DNA of 25,473 nt from Rhizobium sp. (GCA_003527225.1 DPXQ01000156.1:1-25473); one strand, 5' to 3'. Positions 1 through 9,300 are shown, counted from the first letter of the stretch. Numbers and translations are program-made. Notes: generated from the sequence alone by a model not told the origin.

Positions 1-699
1 GATCAGCGTGCGCTCGAACTGGCCGGTGTTCTTCTCGTTGATGCGGAAATAGGTCGATAGTTCCATCGGGCAGCGAACGCCCTTCGGCACGAAGACGAAT
101 GATCCGTCTGTAAACACGGCGGTATTGAGCGTCGCGTAATAATTGTCGCTGACAGGAACCACCGAACCCAGGTATTTCTGTACCAGTTCCGGGTATTCGC
201 GGATCGCTTCCGAGATCGACATGAAGATCACGCCGGCCTTCTTCAGTTCCGCCTTGAAGGTGGTGACGACCGAAACGGAATCGAACACCGCATCGACGGC
301 GATCTTGGAGGTCTGAACTCCGGCCAGGATTTCCTGTTCCTTGAGCGGAATGCCGAGCTTTTCATAGACCTTGAGAAGTTCCGGATCGACCTCGTCGATC
401 GACTTGGGACCAACCGTGCTCTTCGGCGCGGCATAGTAGTAGAGATCGTTGAAGTCGATCTTCGGATAATTGACGCGCGCCCAGGTCGGCTCTTCCATGG
501 TAAGCCAGCGCTTGTAGGCGTCTAGCCGCCAGGCAAGCATCCATTCCGGTTCGTTCTTCTTTGCGGAAATGAAACGGATGATATCTTCCGACAGCCCCTT
601 CGGGGCCTTGTCGACTTCGATCATCGTCTCGAAACCGTACTTGTACTGATCCACATCGATCTGGCGCACCTGATCGATTGTTTCCTGCACGGCAGCCAT
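1..699 (-). CDS. sufB: Fe-S cluster assembly scaffold protein SufB (partial)
   Basis: This is the N-terminal 233 codons of SufB, a subunit of the cytosolic SufBCD complex that builds iron-sulfur clusters and hands them to apoproteins. The reading frame is open to the left edge, so the C-terminal half of the protein (full-length SufB is usually around 490 residues) lies outside. Recognisable SufB stretches include [20 protein letters not shown] near residue 22, [13 protein letters not shown] and [20 protein letters not shown] near the cut end. The ATG at 697-699 is preceded on the minus strand by GGAGAACG at good spacing. It lies 146 bases downstream of the cysteine desulfurase gene on the same strand, the usual order in rhizobial suf operons, where sufC, sufD and sufS are expected to follow to the left. 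Identification is firm from the sequence; the operon continuation is inferred. Confidence 0.95.
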   Translation of the reverse strand, partial: MAAVQETIDQVRQIDVDQYKYGFETMIEVDKAPKGLSEDIIRFISAKKNEPEWMLAWRLDAYKRWLTMEEPTWARVNYPKIDFNDLYYYAAPKSTVGPKSIDEVDPELLKVYEKLGIPLKEQEILAGVQTSKIAVDAVFDSVSVVTTFKAELKKAGVIFMSISEAIREYPELVQKYLGSVVPVSDNYYATLNTAVFTDGSFVFVPKGVRCPMELSTYFRINEKNTGQFERTLI

Positions 700-752
700 G
701 CTCGTTCTCCAATCTTGCCGGGTCCAAGGTCCGGCAGCTTGCTAACGTTCCA

Positions 753-830
753 AGCGGAAATCCGCTCTCTATGTAGTCGTCAGAGGCGAGCTTTTCACCC
801 CTTTTGGCAAGCGGAAAATTGTCTTTCCGC
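753..830 (-). repeat. Two hairpins sharing a CAAGCGGAAA repeat between the desulfurase gene and sufB
   Basis: The 146-base gap between the desulfurase stop and the sufB start holds two inverted repeats. One is AGCGGA-AA-TCCGCT (753-766), the other GCGGAAA-ATTGTC-TTTCCGC (811-830). The ten bases CAAGCGGAAA occur at both, at 751-760 and 809-818. On the mRNA the second hairpin begins just downstream of the desulfurase stop codon and has no T-run after it, so it does not look like a terminator. An mRNA stability or processing element separating desulfurase from sufB expression is possible; this is inference. Confidence 0.45.
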
Positions 831-845
831 AAATTTCCGTCGTAT

Positions 846-2012
846 TCACGCGGCCTGACCCGAAACCTTGCGCCGACCGGCGATCCTCGCGAAGATTTCG
901 ATGGTCCGGTCGATTTCGTCCTCGGTGGTCGAGGACCCGAGCGATATCCTCAACCCTCCTGTCTTGGCGTCGCGCCCCATGGCCGACAGCACGTGACTTT
1001 GCCCGACCTTGCCCGAGGAACAGGCAGCCCCCGCAGAAAGCGCGAGACCCTCCAGATCGAAGGCGATCTGCCCGGTTTCGGCCTTCAGCTCCGGAAGCGT
1101 GAAGAAACACGTATTGGCAACGCGCTTCTCGCCCTCGCCATGAATAATGACGTCCGGCGCCGATGCACGCATGCCCCCTTCGAGCCGGTCGCGCAATGCG
1201 CCGATTGCCGCATTGCGCGCGGCAAGATCCTTCGCGGCACACGCGGCCGCGGCCCCGAACCCCGCGATCGCGGCAACATTCTCGGTTCCGGCGCGATGTC
1301 CCTTCTCCTGACCGCCGCCGCGGATCAGCGGAACAGGCATCAGCGTTTCGCCGCGTGACACTAGCGCGCCGACACCCTTCGGCCCGCCAATTTTGTGGGC
1401 GGAGAGAATGAGGAAATCGGCACCGAGCGTGGCCATGTCGATCGCGATCCGGCCCGCCGCCTGCACGGCGTCGACAACCAGTAGCCCGCCGTGAGCGTGG
1501 ACGATGCGGGCGACATCGGCGACAGGCTGGATGACGCCCGTCTCGTTGTTGACGAGCATGACGGCGACCAGCGGCAAGCCCTCTTCCGCCGAATGTGCCT
1601 GGAGCAGGCGCTCGAGCGCATCGACATCCACGACGCCGGAAACGGTCACCGGAATCTCACGGACACGATCGGCGGCAAAACGTCCGCCCTCGCGCAGCGC
1701 CGGATGCTCGATCGCCGAGACGTAGAACATCGACGCGACGAGCGGCGCCCGCCCCATGCGGAAGTCAGGCGTCAGCACATGGTTTGCGGCCTCGGTCGCG
1801 CAACTGGTGAAGGTCACATGTGATGGCTCCGCTCCGACAAGTGCCGCGACCTGCCGGCGGGCACTCTCGACAACGGCCCTGGCTGCCCTGCCCTCGGCGT
1901 GAACGGAGGAGGGATTTCCGGGCAGCGAAAGCGCATCGACTAAGGCGTCGCGCGCTTCGTCAAGAAGCGGAGCGGTCGCATTCCAATCGAGATAGATGCG
2001 TTTCTTCGCCAT
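846..2012 (-). CDS. Cysteine desulfurase, group I (IscS/NifS-like), first gene of the suf operon
   Basis: This 388-residue class V aminotransferase-fold enzyme takes sulfur from L-cysteine as a persulfide and passes it to the Fe-S scaffold, leaving alanine. The PLP-binding lysine is K207 in SAHKIGGPKG; the glycine-rich GGGQEKGHRAGTEN stretch follows. The catalytic cysteine is C331 in SAGAACSSGK, on the longer loop typical of group I (IscS/NifS-like) enzymes rather than of group II SufS. Length agrees with the family. The start is the ATG at 2010-2012; GGACGAGG just upstream is only a mediocre ribosome site. It is followed by sufB, and rhizobial suf operons commonly begin with such an IscS-like gene while a group II sufS lies further downstream; that second gene is not in this window. 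Expression is probably iron-controlled through the boxes at 2119-2167. Other labels in use are nifS, iscS and sufS1, so I give no symbol. Confidence 0.93.
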   Translation of the reverse strand: MAKKRIYLDWNATAPLLDEARDALVDALSLPGNPSSVHAEGRAARAVVESARRQVAALVGAEPSHVTFTSCATEAANHVLTPDFRMGRAPLVASMFYVSAIEHPALREGGRFAADRVREIPVTVSGVVDVDALERLLQAHSAEEGLPLVAVMLVNNETGVIQPVADVARIVHAHGGLLVVDAVQAAGRIAIDMATLGADFLILSAHKIGGPKGVGALVSRGETLMPVPLIRGGGQEKGHRAGTENVAAIAGFGAAAACAAKDLAARNAAIGALRDRLEGGMRASAPDVIIHGEGEKRVANTCFFTLPELKAETGQIAFDLEGLALSAGAACSSGKVGQSHVLSAMGRDAKTGGLRISLGSSTTEDEIDRTIEIFARIAGRRKVSGQAA

Positions 2013-2099
2013 GCCTCGTCCGCTTTTGGACCATTACCGATGGCCCGGCGCATTTTTCTTGAAATTTCCGCCGGGCTTGCCTTATGACACGTTCAACGA

Positions 2100-2117
2100 T
2101 GGATGGCCCGCCATCCA
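2100..2117. repeat. Perfect 7-bp inverted repeat in the suf leader
   Basis: TGGATGG-CCCG-CCATCCA is a perfect inverted repeat with a four-base loop. It lies directly next to the Irr-type box at 2119-2135. If suf transcription starts near 2133, the hairpin forms within the first 35 bases of the suf mRNA, where it could stabilise the 5' end, or the DNA could serve as another protein site. No T-run follows, so it is not a standard terminator. Confidence 0.5.
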
Positions 2118-2118
2118 C

Positions 2119-2135
2119 TTTCGAACGGTTCTAAA
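2119..2135. promoter_or_regulatory. Irr box (iron control element) at the suf start site
   Basis: TTTCGAACGGTTCTAAA matches the palindromic Irr/ICE pattern TTTAGAAnnnTTCTAAA at 13 of the 14 defined positions; only the fourth base differs. It sits just downstream of the proposed suf -10 and overlaps the expected start site, so a bound protein would block transcription. Irr is the haem-responsive Fur-family regulator of Hyphomicrobiales and is active when iron is low. The match is seen in the sequence; binding is inferred. Confidence 0.65.
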
Positions 2136-2139
2136 CTTT

Positions 2140-2168
2140 GTTCTAGAAAAGCTGACTTCGTTAGTCAA
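2140..2168 (-). promoter_or_regulatory. Probable sigma-70 promoter of the suf operon
   Basis: Read on the minus strand, TTGACT (2168-2163) and TAGAAC (2145-2140) are separated by exactly 17 bases, matching five of six and four of six consensus positions. The start site would be near 2133, leaving a leader of about 120 bases before the desulfurase ATG at 2012. The -35 is covered by the TGA-N9-TCA box and the start by the Irr-type box, which supports this placement. A plus-strand promoter for the hydrolase gene may also lie here (TTGAAA at 2059, TATGAC at 2083, 18-base spacer), but it is weaker. Confidence 0.55.
2153..2167. promoter_or_regulatory. RirA-type iron-responsive operator (IRO)
   Basis: TGACTTCGTTAGTCA is an exact TGA-N9-TCA iron-responsive operator, with the palindrome extended to TGACT/AGTCA. 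It overlaps the -35 and spacer of the proposed suf promoter. RirA is the rhizobial Rrf2-family iron-sulfur repressor, active when iron is sufficient, so this layout predicts repression of suf under iron sufficiency. An IscR-like Rrf2 regulator is an alternative ligand. Confidence 0.65.
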
Positions 2169-2227
2169 GTCATCCTGCTGCACTGAACGGAGTGGGACCC
2201 CAAAAAAACACAGGGACCGGAGTATCA

Positions 2228-2905
2228 ATGCCCGAAGTGATTTTCAACGGCCCGGCGGGCCGCCTCGAAGGCCGTTATCAGCCTTCCAAAGAAAAAAGCG
2301 CCCCGATCGCGATCATCCTGCATCCGCACCCTCAGTTCGGCGGCACGATGAACAACCAGATCGTGTATCAATTGTTCTACATGTTCCAGAAGCGCGGCTT
2401 CACGACACTGCGCTTCAACTTCCGCGGCATCGGCCGCAGCCAGGGCGAGTTCGACCACGGCGCCGGTGAGCTGTCCGATGCCGCCTCCGCGCTTGACTGG
2501 GTTCAGAGCCTCCATCCCGATTCCAAGAACTGCTGGGTCGCCGGCTATTCCTTCGGATCATGGATCGGCATGCAGCTTCTGATGCGCCGTCCGGAGATCG
2601 AGGGCTTCATTACGATTGCCCCGCAGCCGAACATCTATGACTTCTCTTTCCTCGCCCCCTGCCCGTCCTCGGGTCTCGTCATCCATGGCGACAGCGACAA
2701 GGTAGCCCCGGAGAAGGACGTCCAGGGTCTGGTCGACAAGCTCAAGACCCAGAAGGGCATCCTGATTACCCACAAGACTGTGCCCGGCGCCAACCACTTC
2801 TTCAACGGGCAGGTCGATGCGCTGATGGCAGAATGCGAGGATTACCTCGACCGCCGTCTGGAAGGTGAGCTCGTTCCCGAGCCGGCCGCCAAGCGGATCC
2901 GCTGA
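2228..2905 (+). CDS. Alpha/beta hydrolase (COG2945-like)
   Basis: A 225-residue cytoplasmic alpha/beta hydrolase of the small COG2945 type; the substrate is unknown. The catalytic triad can be read directly: nucleophile S108 in GYSFGS, D157 in HGDSDKVAP and H190 in PGANHFF. HPHPQFGGTMNN near residue 32 and NFRGIGRSQGEFDHG near 64 are typical of this group. I chose the ATG at 2228 because GGAG (2219-2222) lies five bases before it; the frame opens further upstream only through a GTG at 2192 without a ribosome site. It is divergent from the suf operon and shares the regulatory region with it. The patatin-like gene begins 28 bases downstream, so the two probably form a transcription unit. No signal peptide is visible. 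Confidence 0.88.
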   Translation: MPEVIFNGPAGRLEGRYQPSKEKSAPIAIILHPHPQFGGTMNNQIVYQLFYMFQKRGFTTLRFNFRGIGRSQGEFDHGAGELSDAASALDWVQSLHPDSKNCWVAGYSFGSWIGMQLLMRRPEIEGFITIAPQPNIYDFSFLAPCPSSGLVIHGDSDKVAPEKDVQGLVDKLKTQKGILITHKTVPGANHFFNGQVDALMAECEDYLDRRLEGELVPEPAAKRIR

Positions 2906-2933
2906 AGGACCGCAGATCAGGAGGATTGCGGGT

Positions 2934-3797
2934 TTGAGCGCGGCAGTTCGCTTCGATGCAATCGGATTTGCCGGCGGCGGCAATCGCTGCTACTGGCAGA
3001 GCGGTTTCTGGGAAGCCTTCAACGCACTCCACCCGCAGCAGCCCTCCTTCTACGTCGCAGTGTCGGCGGGCGCCTATCATTGCGCAATGAACACGATCGG
3101 CATCGGCGACAGGGTGAGGCGTGAAGCCTTTGCTTTTGCCGAGCGCGCAACGCCGGATGTCGACTGGTCAGCACTTCGCAGGCGACAGTCGCCGCTCGTC
3201 GTCGGTTCACTCTTCCGACAATTCCTGACCGAGCAATTCGGCGAGGCCGAGCTTTCGGCATTGAAGAACAGCCCGCCGATCCTGATGCAGCTTTCCTGCC
3301 CACCCGACTGGATGCCGGGTGCCGTGGCCGCCCTCGGCTCGATTGCGGCCTACCAGATCGAGAAGCGCCTGACCGGCGGCGCACATTCCAGAGCCGGCTC
3401 CTATCTCGGCCTGACACCGGCCTGGATATCCACCCACGACCTTCGAAGCGCCGGCGACCTGGTAGATGCCATCATGGCCTCCTCCTCGGTGCCACCCTTC
3501 ATGCCGGTCGGCAGGATCGGCGGCATGGCGAGGCTCGATGGTGGCCTTGTCGACAATCCACCGCTGAGGAAGCTCGAGGAAACCGAGCGGGCGGGTGGGC
3601 GGACTCTGTTGCTGACGACCCGATTTGGCCGCCTTCCTCCTTCAGCTCCGGGCCGCACAATCGTCGGCCCGAGCGAGGAAATCACGGTGAACAAGTTCAC
3701 CGTCAGCGATGCACCGGGCCTACGCCGGGCCTTCGAAATCGGCCTGAAGGACGGGGAAGCCTTTGCGAAAACGATACCCGATCGGTTTGGTTCGTGA
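2934..3797 (+). CDS. Patatin-like phospholipase
   Basis: A 287-residue patatin-family lipid acyl hydrolase with a Ser-Asp dyad. The glycine-rich oxyanion motif is FAGGGNRCYW (residues 12-21). The nucleophile is S44 in AVSAGA, where the family's first glycine is replaced by alanine, and the catalytic aspartate is D202 in RLDGGLVDNPP. The start is the TTG at 2934: AGGAGG (2919-2924) lies nine bases upstream, whereas the longer frame from GTG 2865 would overlap the hydrolase gene by 41 bases. No signal peptide is visible, so it is probably cytosolic, acting on phospholipids or other acyl esters. Pairing with the upstream alpha/beta hydrolase suggests a shared lipid or ester turnover role; this is inferred. 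It converges on anmK with only 27 bases between stop codons and no clear terminator. Confidence 0.85.
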   Translation: MSAAVRFDAIGFAGGGNRCYWQSGFWEAFNALHPQQPSFYVAVSAGAYHCAMNTIGIGDRVRREAFAFAERATPDVDWSALRRRQSPLVVGSLFRQFLTEQFGEAELSALKNSPPILMQLSCPPDWMPGAVAALGSIAAYQIEKRLTGGAHSRAGSYLGLTPAWISTHDLRSAGDLVDAIMASSSVPPFMPVGRIGGMARLDGGLVDNPPLRKLEETERAGGRTLLLTTRFGRLPPSAPGRTIVGPSEEITVNKFTVSDAPGLRRAFEIGLKDGEAFAKTIPDRFGS

Positions 3798-3824
3798 CGT
3801 TACCTGCCGGCAATCGGCGAGACA

Positions 3825-4940
3825 CTATCTCGAAAGCAGTTTCACCAACACGCCGCCCGTCACCGGCTCCATGACGCCGGTGGTTCCCGGAAATGTCAGC
3901 GGAAGGCCGTTGAGCGCCCGCACGGCGAGATAGGCCCAGGCCTCCGCCTCCAGGGCGTCGCCGTCGAGTCCCGCTTGCTCGGCCGTAATGACCTTGGCGC
4001 CATGCTTGGCCGCCTCAGCGCGCAGATCCTCCATGATCATGCCGTTCAGACGTCCACCTCCGCAGATCACGAAGGTCTTCGGCATTTCCGGCAGGTGACC
4101 TGCGGATATGAAAATCGAGGCAGCGGTAATGTAGGCGAGCGTCCGGGCTCCGTCCGCAAGCTCGGCATCGCCGCCGGTGGGCGGAACGAAATCGTTGCGA
4201 TCGAGCGAACGGCGCTTTTCGGCGGTGAAGAACGGACTTGCCAGATAACGCCGCGCCAGCTGATCGATGATCCGGCCTTCCGATGCGATCCGCCCGCCCT
4301 GGTCGAAGGGGATGCCGGCATGAGCTTCCACCCATTGGTCGATCAGCGTGTTGCCCGGCCCGCTGTCGAAGGCGAAGACCGTTCCGTCCTCGCCGATATA
4401 GGTCAGGTTTGATATGCCTCCGATATTGACAAAGCAGACCGGCCATTGCGGATTGTCGAGGTTTCGGGCCAATGCTGCGTGATAGGCGGGCACAAGCGGG
4501 GCGCCCTGCCCGCCATGGGCCATGTCGTTTGCACGCATATCGTAAACGACCGATATGCCTGTTTCCCGCGCTAGCAGATCGCCATCGCCGATCTGCACGG
4601 TCAGACCCTCATCGGGGCGATGCAGCACGGTCTGCCCATGGAAGCCGATGACATCAACATCTTCTGGCAGGATATTGTTTGCATGAAGGAATTCCTTGAC
4701 CGCTTCGACATGACGTAAGGTCAGATCACGCTCGAGTTCAGCGAGTTCTCCGGGACGCGCGGTGCGCTTCCTCATCGTCCGGGCCTGATCGAGGCCGCTC
4801 TTCAGCCGGTCGCGAAATGCCGGATCGTAGGGGTCCGACGAATTCGGGCCGCGGACCACCGCTGCTTCGCCATCCGTGTCGACGAGAGCCACGTCGATCC
4901 CGTCCATCGAAGTGCCGCTCATGAGGCCGATCGCTCGCAT
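3825..4940 (-). CDS. anmK: Anhydro-N-acetylmuramic acid kinase
   Basis: AnmK phosphorylates and opens 1,6-anhydro-MurNAc released from the cell wall, giving MurNAc-6-phosphate in peptidoglycan recycling. The 371-residue protein has the family motifs in order: [17 protein letters not shown] at the N-terminus (phosphate binding), [53 protein letters not shown] and [10 protein letters not shown] near the C-terminus, all of the ASKHA kinase fold. The start is uncertain. The ATG at 4938-4940 begins at the family's usual place but has no ribosome site close by. An in-frame TTG at 4952 adds four residues and lies seven bases after GGGAGG. A five-codon reading frame also ends in TGATG on this ATG (see 4940-4957). 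The frame stays open far upstream, opposite tyrS, but that part is an antisense shadow. Divergent from tyrS. Confidence 0.94.
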   Translation of the reverse strand: MRAIGLMSGTSMDGIDVALVDTDGEAAVVRGPNSSDPYDPAFRDRLKSGLDQARTMRKRTARPGELAELERDLTLRHVEAVKEFLHANNILPEDVDVIGFHGQTVLHRPDEGLTVQIGDGDLLARETGISVVYDMRANDMAHGGQGAPLVPAYHAALARNLDNPQWPVCFVNIGGISNLTYIGEDGTVFAFDSGPGNTLIDQWVEAHAGIPFDQGGRIASEGRIIDQLARRYLASPFFTAEKRRSLDRNDFVPPTGGDAELADGARTLAYITAASIFISAGHLPEMPKTFVICGGGRLNGMIMEDLRAEAAKHGAKVITAEQAGLDGDALEAEAWAYLAVRALNGLPLTFPGTTGVMEPVTGGVLVKLLSR

Positions 4941-4957
4941 CAGTTTACCCAAGGCAT
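4940..4957 (-). other. Five-codon upstream reading frame overlapping the anmK start
   Basis: On the minus strand, ATG CCT TGG GTA AAC TGA encodes MPWVN and its stop overlaps the anmK ATG as TGATG. GGGAGG lies only two bases before this ATG, too close for ideal initiation, and sits at ideal distance (seven bases) from an in-frame TTG for anmK. It may be a leader peptide for coupled re-initiation, or merely a by-product of the TTG start. Confidence 0.25.
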
Positions 4958-5075
4958 TGCCTCCCGGAGATTCGAATGGGTTCCATTGAAAACATTCATG
5001 ACCGAAACAGGTGCACATTTCAAAAAACAATGCTAAATCGCCCGCGAAATTCCCGCATTCCGACATCCAGAAAGC

Positions 5076-6338
5076 ATGAGCGTCATGATGAAGTTCAAAT
5101 CCGATTTCCTCCACACGATGCAAGAGCGTGGCTTCATTCATCAGATCTCCGATGAAAGCGGCCTCGACGATCTGTTGTGCAAGGAAACGGTGACGGCCTA
5201 TATCGGCTTCGACCCGACGGCGCCCAGCCTTCATGCCGGTTCGCTGATCCAGATCATGATGCTGCACTGGTTCCAGGCAACCGGCCACCGGCCGATCTCG
5301 CTGATGGGCGGCGGCACCGGCATGGTCGGTGACCCCTCCTTCAAGGACGAGGCGCGCCAGTTGATGACGGTCGACACCATCGAGAACAACATCGCCTCGA
5401 TCAAGGAGGTGTTTTCCAACTACCTGACTTATGGCGATGGCGCGAAGGACGCGTTGATGATCAACAACGCCGAATGGCTGCGCTCGCTCAACTATCTCGA
5501 ATTCCTGCGCGATGTCGGCAGGCATTTCTCGGTCAACCGCATGCTCTCCTTCGACAGCGTCAAGACCCGTCTGGAACGCGAGCACTCGCTGTCCTTCCTG
5601 GAATTCAATTACATGATCCTCCAAGCCTACGACTTTGTCGAACTGGCGCAGCGCTACGACTGCCGCCTGCAGATGGGCGGCTCCGATCAGTGGGGCAATA
5701 TCGTCAACGGCATCGATCTCGGCCATCGCATGGGAACACGACAGCTCTATGCCGTGACGTCGCCGCTGCTGACCACCTCTTCGGGCGCCAAGATGGGCAA
5801 ATCGGCAACTGGTGCCGTCTGGCTCAATGCCGATATGCTCTCTGCCTATGACTTCTGGCAGTACTGGCGCAACACCGAGGATGCCGACGTGCCGCGCTTC
5901 CTCAAGCTGTACACGACGCTGCCGATGAGCGAGGTCGGACGACTTTCCACCCTTGGCGGATCGGAAATCAACGAGGTCAAGAAAATACTGGCAACCGAAG
6001 TGACGGCCATTCTGCACGGACGCGCCGCCGCTGAGGAAGCAGCCGAGACCGCCCGCAAGACCTTTGAGGAAGGCGCGCTCGCCGAGAACCTCCCCTCCAT
6101 CGAGGTTCCAGCCGCCGAACTCGAGGCCGGAATCGGCCTGCTTTCTCTGATCGTCCGCGCGGGACTTGCCACGACCAACGGAGAGGCGCGCCGCCACATC
6201 CAAGGCGGCGCAGTACGCATCAATGACCAGCCGGTCAGCGACGAGCGCATGACGGTGGGACCGGCCGAATTGACCGGCGACCATGTCGTCAAGCTCTCGC
6301 TCGGCAAGAAGAAGCACATCCTCATACGCGCCGTTTGA
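5076..6338 (+). CDS. tyrS: Tyrosyl-tRNA synthetase
   Basis: TyrS charges tRNA-Tyr with tyrosine for protein synthesis in the cytosol. The 420-residue protein is a class Ic synthetase: the HIGH-like motif is HAGS (residues 53-56, in APSLHAGSL), the KMSKS motif is KMGKS (239-243), and the tyrosine-binding [13 protein letters not shown] stretch lies between them. The last 70 residues form an S4-type RNA-binding domain ([23 protein letters not shown]). Length is normal for the family. The ATG at 5076 is the longest sensible start, but in-frame ATGs at 5085 and 5088 would begin the protein closer to the conserved KFKSDFL and cannot be excluded; ribosome sites are weak for all three. A strong intrinsic terminator follows. 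Confidence 0.96.
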   Translation: MSVMMKFKSDFLHTMQERGFIHQISDESGLDDLLCKETVTAYIGFDPTAPSLHAGSLIQIMMLHWFQATGHRPISLMGGGTGMVGDPSFKDEARQLMTVDTIENNIASIKEVFSNYLTYGDGAKDALMINNAEWLRSLNYLEFLRDVGRHFSVNRMLSFDSVKTRLEREHSLSFLEFNYMILQAYDFVELAQRYDCRLQMGGSDQWGNIVNGIDLGHRMGTRQLYAVTSPLLTTSSGAKMGKSATGAVWLNADMLSAYDFWQYWRNTEDADVPRFLKLYTTLPMSEVGRLSTLGGSEINEVKKILATEVTAILHGRAAAEEAAETARKTFEEGALAENLPSIEVPAAELEAGIGLLSLIVRAGLATTNGEARRHIQGGAVRINDQPVSDERMTVGPAELTGDHVVKLSLGKKKHILIRAV

Positions 6339-6366
6339 GCCGCGCTTCGCAGTCTGCATTGAAGAA

Positions 6367-6393
6367 GGTCGGCATCCCTGATGCCGGCCTTTT
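6367..6393 (+). terminator. Rho-independent terminator after tyrS
   Basis: A ten-base-pair stem GGTCGGCATC / GATGCCGGCC (one G-T wobble) with the three-base loop CCT is followed by TTTT. It begins 28 bases after the tyrS stop. It also lies against the stop codon of the convergent AsmA-like gene, but on that strand the stem is followed by only a broken T-run. Confidence 0.88.
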
Positions 6394-6394
6394 G

Positions 6395-9300
6395 TTATCG
6401 GAACTCGAAGATCTGCCGGAACACGCCAGGGGCGATGATGGATAGCGGGTTGATGTCCAGTTTCGGCTGTTCGGTTGCCCCGGTCAGCCTGAAAGTGATG
6501 CCGAGCAGGCCGCCGTCGCGTCCATTGCCGAGCAGGATGCCGATGACCGGCAGTTCGCCGAAGAGCCGATTGAGACCATAGGCCGGCATGAAGGTGCCGG
6601 TCAGGTCGATCTGGCCCCGGCTGTCGCGCACCGTACCCTGGAACGTGGCACCCACCTGCTCGCCGCGCACCACGCCGTTGTCGATCTTGAGCCCGCCGTC
6701 ACTGTAAACGAGACGAGCGAACCCACGCTGGAAACGAGACGAACTTACATCGATATCCCGCTTTACCGCCTTGTTGAGGCTGCGCCCGTCAGCACCGGTC
6801 GGCGTCGAAACAATCGATTGCAGACGCTGTTCGTTTTCGACGCTGAAGTTGCGGATATCGAGCGTCCCGTTCCAGATACCCCCTGCCGCTTCCTTGAGTT
6901 TCAGATTCAAAAGACCTTCATTCATCCGGCTATAAAGGTTGGCGAACCGCGCCAGGGAGCCGGCATCACCGCTCGTCACCGAGACTTCGCCAAGCCCCGA
7001 GGGTCTGCGCATCTGCGCGACCACGGCCTGGCCGTTGTCGGTAACGGCTGAAAACTCGAGACCCGTCGTCTTTCCATTGCGTGCCGAATAGTCGATCGAG
7101 ACGTTCGAAAACGCCTCGTCACCAAAGCCCACAATCCTGTCGAGATTGCCTTGCAGGCGAATGCCGTAACGATCGGGGCCGTCGCCGTCGTTGTCTGCGG
7201 CGGAAGTCGACTTCAACTGGGCGACCAGCGAACGCACATCGGCGGATTGCCCCGAAAGCGCAATCTGGTAAGTCCCTTTCGACTGGCGCACGGTGACCGC
7301 ATAGTCGTCGGCGGGCGACAGGCGTATCCTCGACAGATCAGCGGATACGAGGCCCGACTTGCTGACCACCATCGATCCGGCTGCGCCAAATCCCTCACCG
7401 TCGAGGACGAACTTGTCGATCGCCGTCTGCTCCTGGCCTTCGGTCACCTCGAAGGTTGCCTTGGCTGCAATTCCCTTGCCTTTCGTCCAGCCGATCCAGG
7501 GCATGGTCAGCACGGCGGACGACAGATCCGCAGTCACGGATTGCCGCTTGTCGTTGATCCGTGTCAGCTCGACGCTGATCGGTCCGTCGATGACGTCACC
7601 CAGCCCCGGTACGAAGTGTTCCCGCTGGGCATTGTTGAGCTTCACCTTGATCGTACGCTCGCGAACGAACGTCGGATCGGCCTCCACCGGCTCGGTGAGC
7701 TGTATATCCATGGGCACGTCATCGACATTCGCTTTGCCCTCCAGCCGCGCAGTGCGCGGATCGACTTCGAGGCTTCCGGAAAGCTTGCTGATGCGCCTGC
7801 CGACAAAATCTCTGGCGACATCGACTTCGGTGAGATCGAGATGAGCCTTCCATTCCGGCGGCGGGGGATTTTGATCCGAGATTAGCCCAAGCCTGATCTC
7901 GGCGCTGCCCTTGACGAGGCCCTTGAAATCCGCGACCTCGAAGCCCGCTCGCTTCAACGCATTGATGGGCTTGTAGGAAACCAGTTCGGCGACAGCATCG
8001 GCCGCGCCGGATACCGCGATCTTCAGATCGCCCATCAGCGGCTTGGTGTAGATCTGCCCAAGCGCGATTTCCCCGCTCTCGACCTTGACGCTGCGCCCGG
8101 ATGAAAAATAGGACGTTCCACTATGTATCGTAGCCACGACTTTGGGGCCAGTCAGGTCGAAATGAGCCGCGGTTTCGCGGATCGGCGGTATGTCTCCTGT
8201 GACGTTCATCCGTGCATTGGCAATATCGAAGCTGATCCGCAACTCGTCTTCCCCGAGATGCAACGGCCGCGGCTCCACCGTCAACCGCCCCTTGGGGATG
8301 AACACCTGGATTGAACCCTGGCTGACGGTGCCGCCAAAGAGATTGGCAAAGACCCAACGTCGCGGCTTATCCGCGATCCAGTAGGGCCAGAGCTGCTTGA
8401 TCACCGACGTCTCCATATTGGCGATCTGCGCACCGAAGCTGATCTCCGGCCCTTCACCCTCAAAGCGCGCTCTCAGAGACCCAGTCATGGTCCCCTTCGG
8501 CGTCGAGACGCTCAATGTATCGACCTGAAGTTCGTTGCCTGCGTGCAGATAGCGCCCATAGACCTTAAGTGAGAAGGGGAACGGCTGTTCGCCGGCAGCA
8601 GGAACATCTGCCCTGCCCTCCGGGATAAGAAAATCGATCCCGATCCCGGCGCCCGCAACCTTGTTGTCCGGCAGACGATCGAGATCGATCAGCCCCCCCG
8701 AGATCGGCAGAATCATAGGGCCGAACTCGATTTGCGAAGAAGCGATTTCAATCGTGTCCTTCGTAAAATCATAGAGGAGGTTGAGTTTCGCCCGGGTCAT
8801 CTCCTGAGGTATGCCGTCCGAATAGACCGTGCCGCGCTCGCTTAGCGCCGTGATTTTCAGGGCCGGTGCCTGCCCGTCAGCCGCCCGCTTCGCCGAGACC
8901 GTGACCTCCGCCGAACCGTCGAAACCCTGGCGGGAATTGCCTCGCGAATCGCGCTGCAGGAGGAATGGCGTCAACCTCAGGTCGGCTATCCGGGCAGTCA
9001 CGGAGCGCACCTTGCCTTCGACGTTGACGGTGTTCGCGGAGATCTCGCTCTCATAGCCGTTGACAGCGACGATGCCGCCGATGGCCAGCGAAGCGTCGTT
9101 CCCACGCTCCATCGTCAAGTCGCGGACCGAAACCAGAACCGGCCTGCCGTCAGCTTTCCGCATCGCAAGCTCGAGATCGCCAATAAGGGTGCGGTCAAGG
9201 CCGCCATTCAGGATGAAGCCCTGCAGCAAATCGAGTTGCGAAAAAGCGCTTTCAAGAAGTACCGGGATCGAATCGATCCTCATGTTTGCAAAATCCGGCG

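Noticed and set aside
362..832. 156-residue minus-strand frame spanning the desulfurase-sufB gap
   Set aside because: Most of it is sufB read in another frame; the part in the gap is made of the hairpin repeats and has no ribosome site or known domain.
4953..5075. Promoter pair in the anmK-tyrS divergent gap
   Set aside because: TTGAAA hexamers occur on both strands, but neither has a good -10 at proper spacing.
4941..6359. Long minus-strand frame continuous with anmK and opposite tyrS (844 residues in all)
   Set aside because: The extra part is fully antisense to tyrS and has a composition unlike a protein; the AnmK family begins at [11 protein letters not shown].
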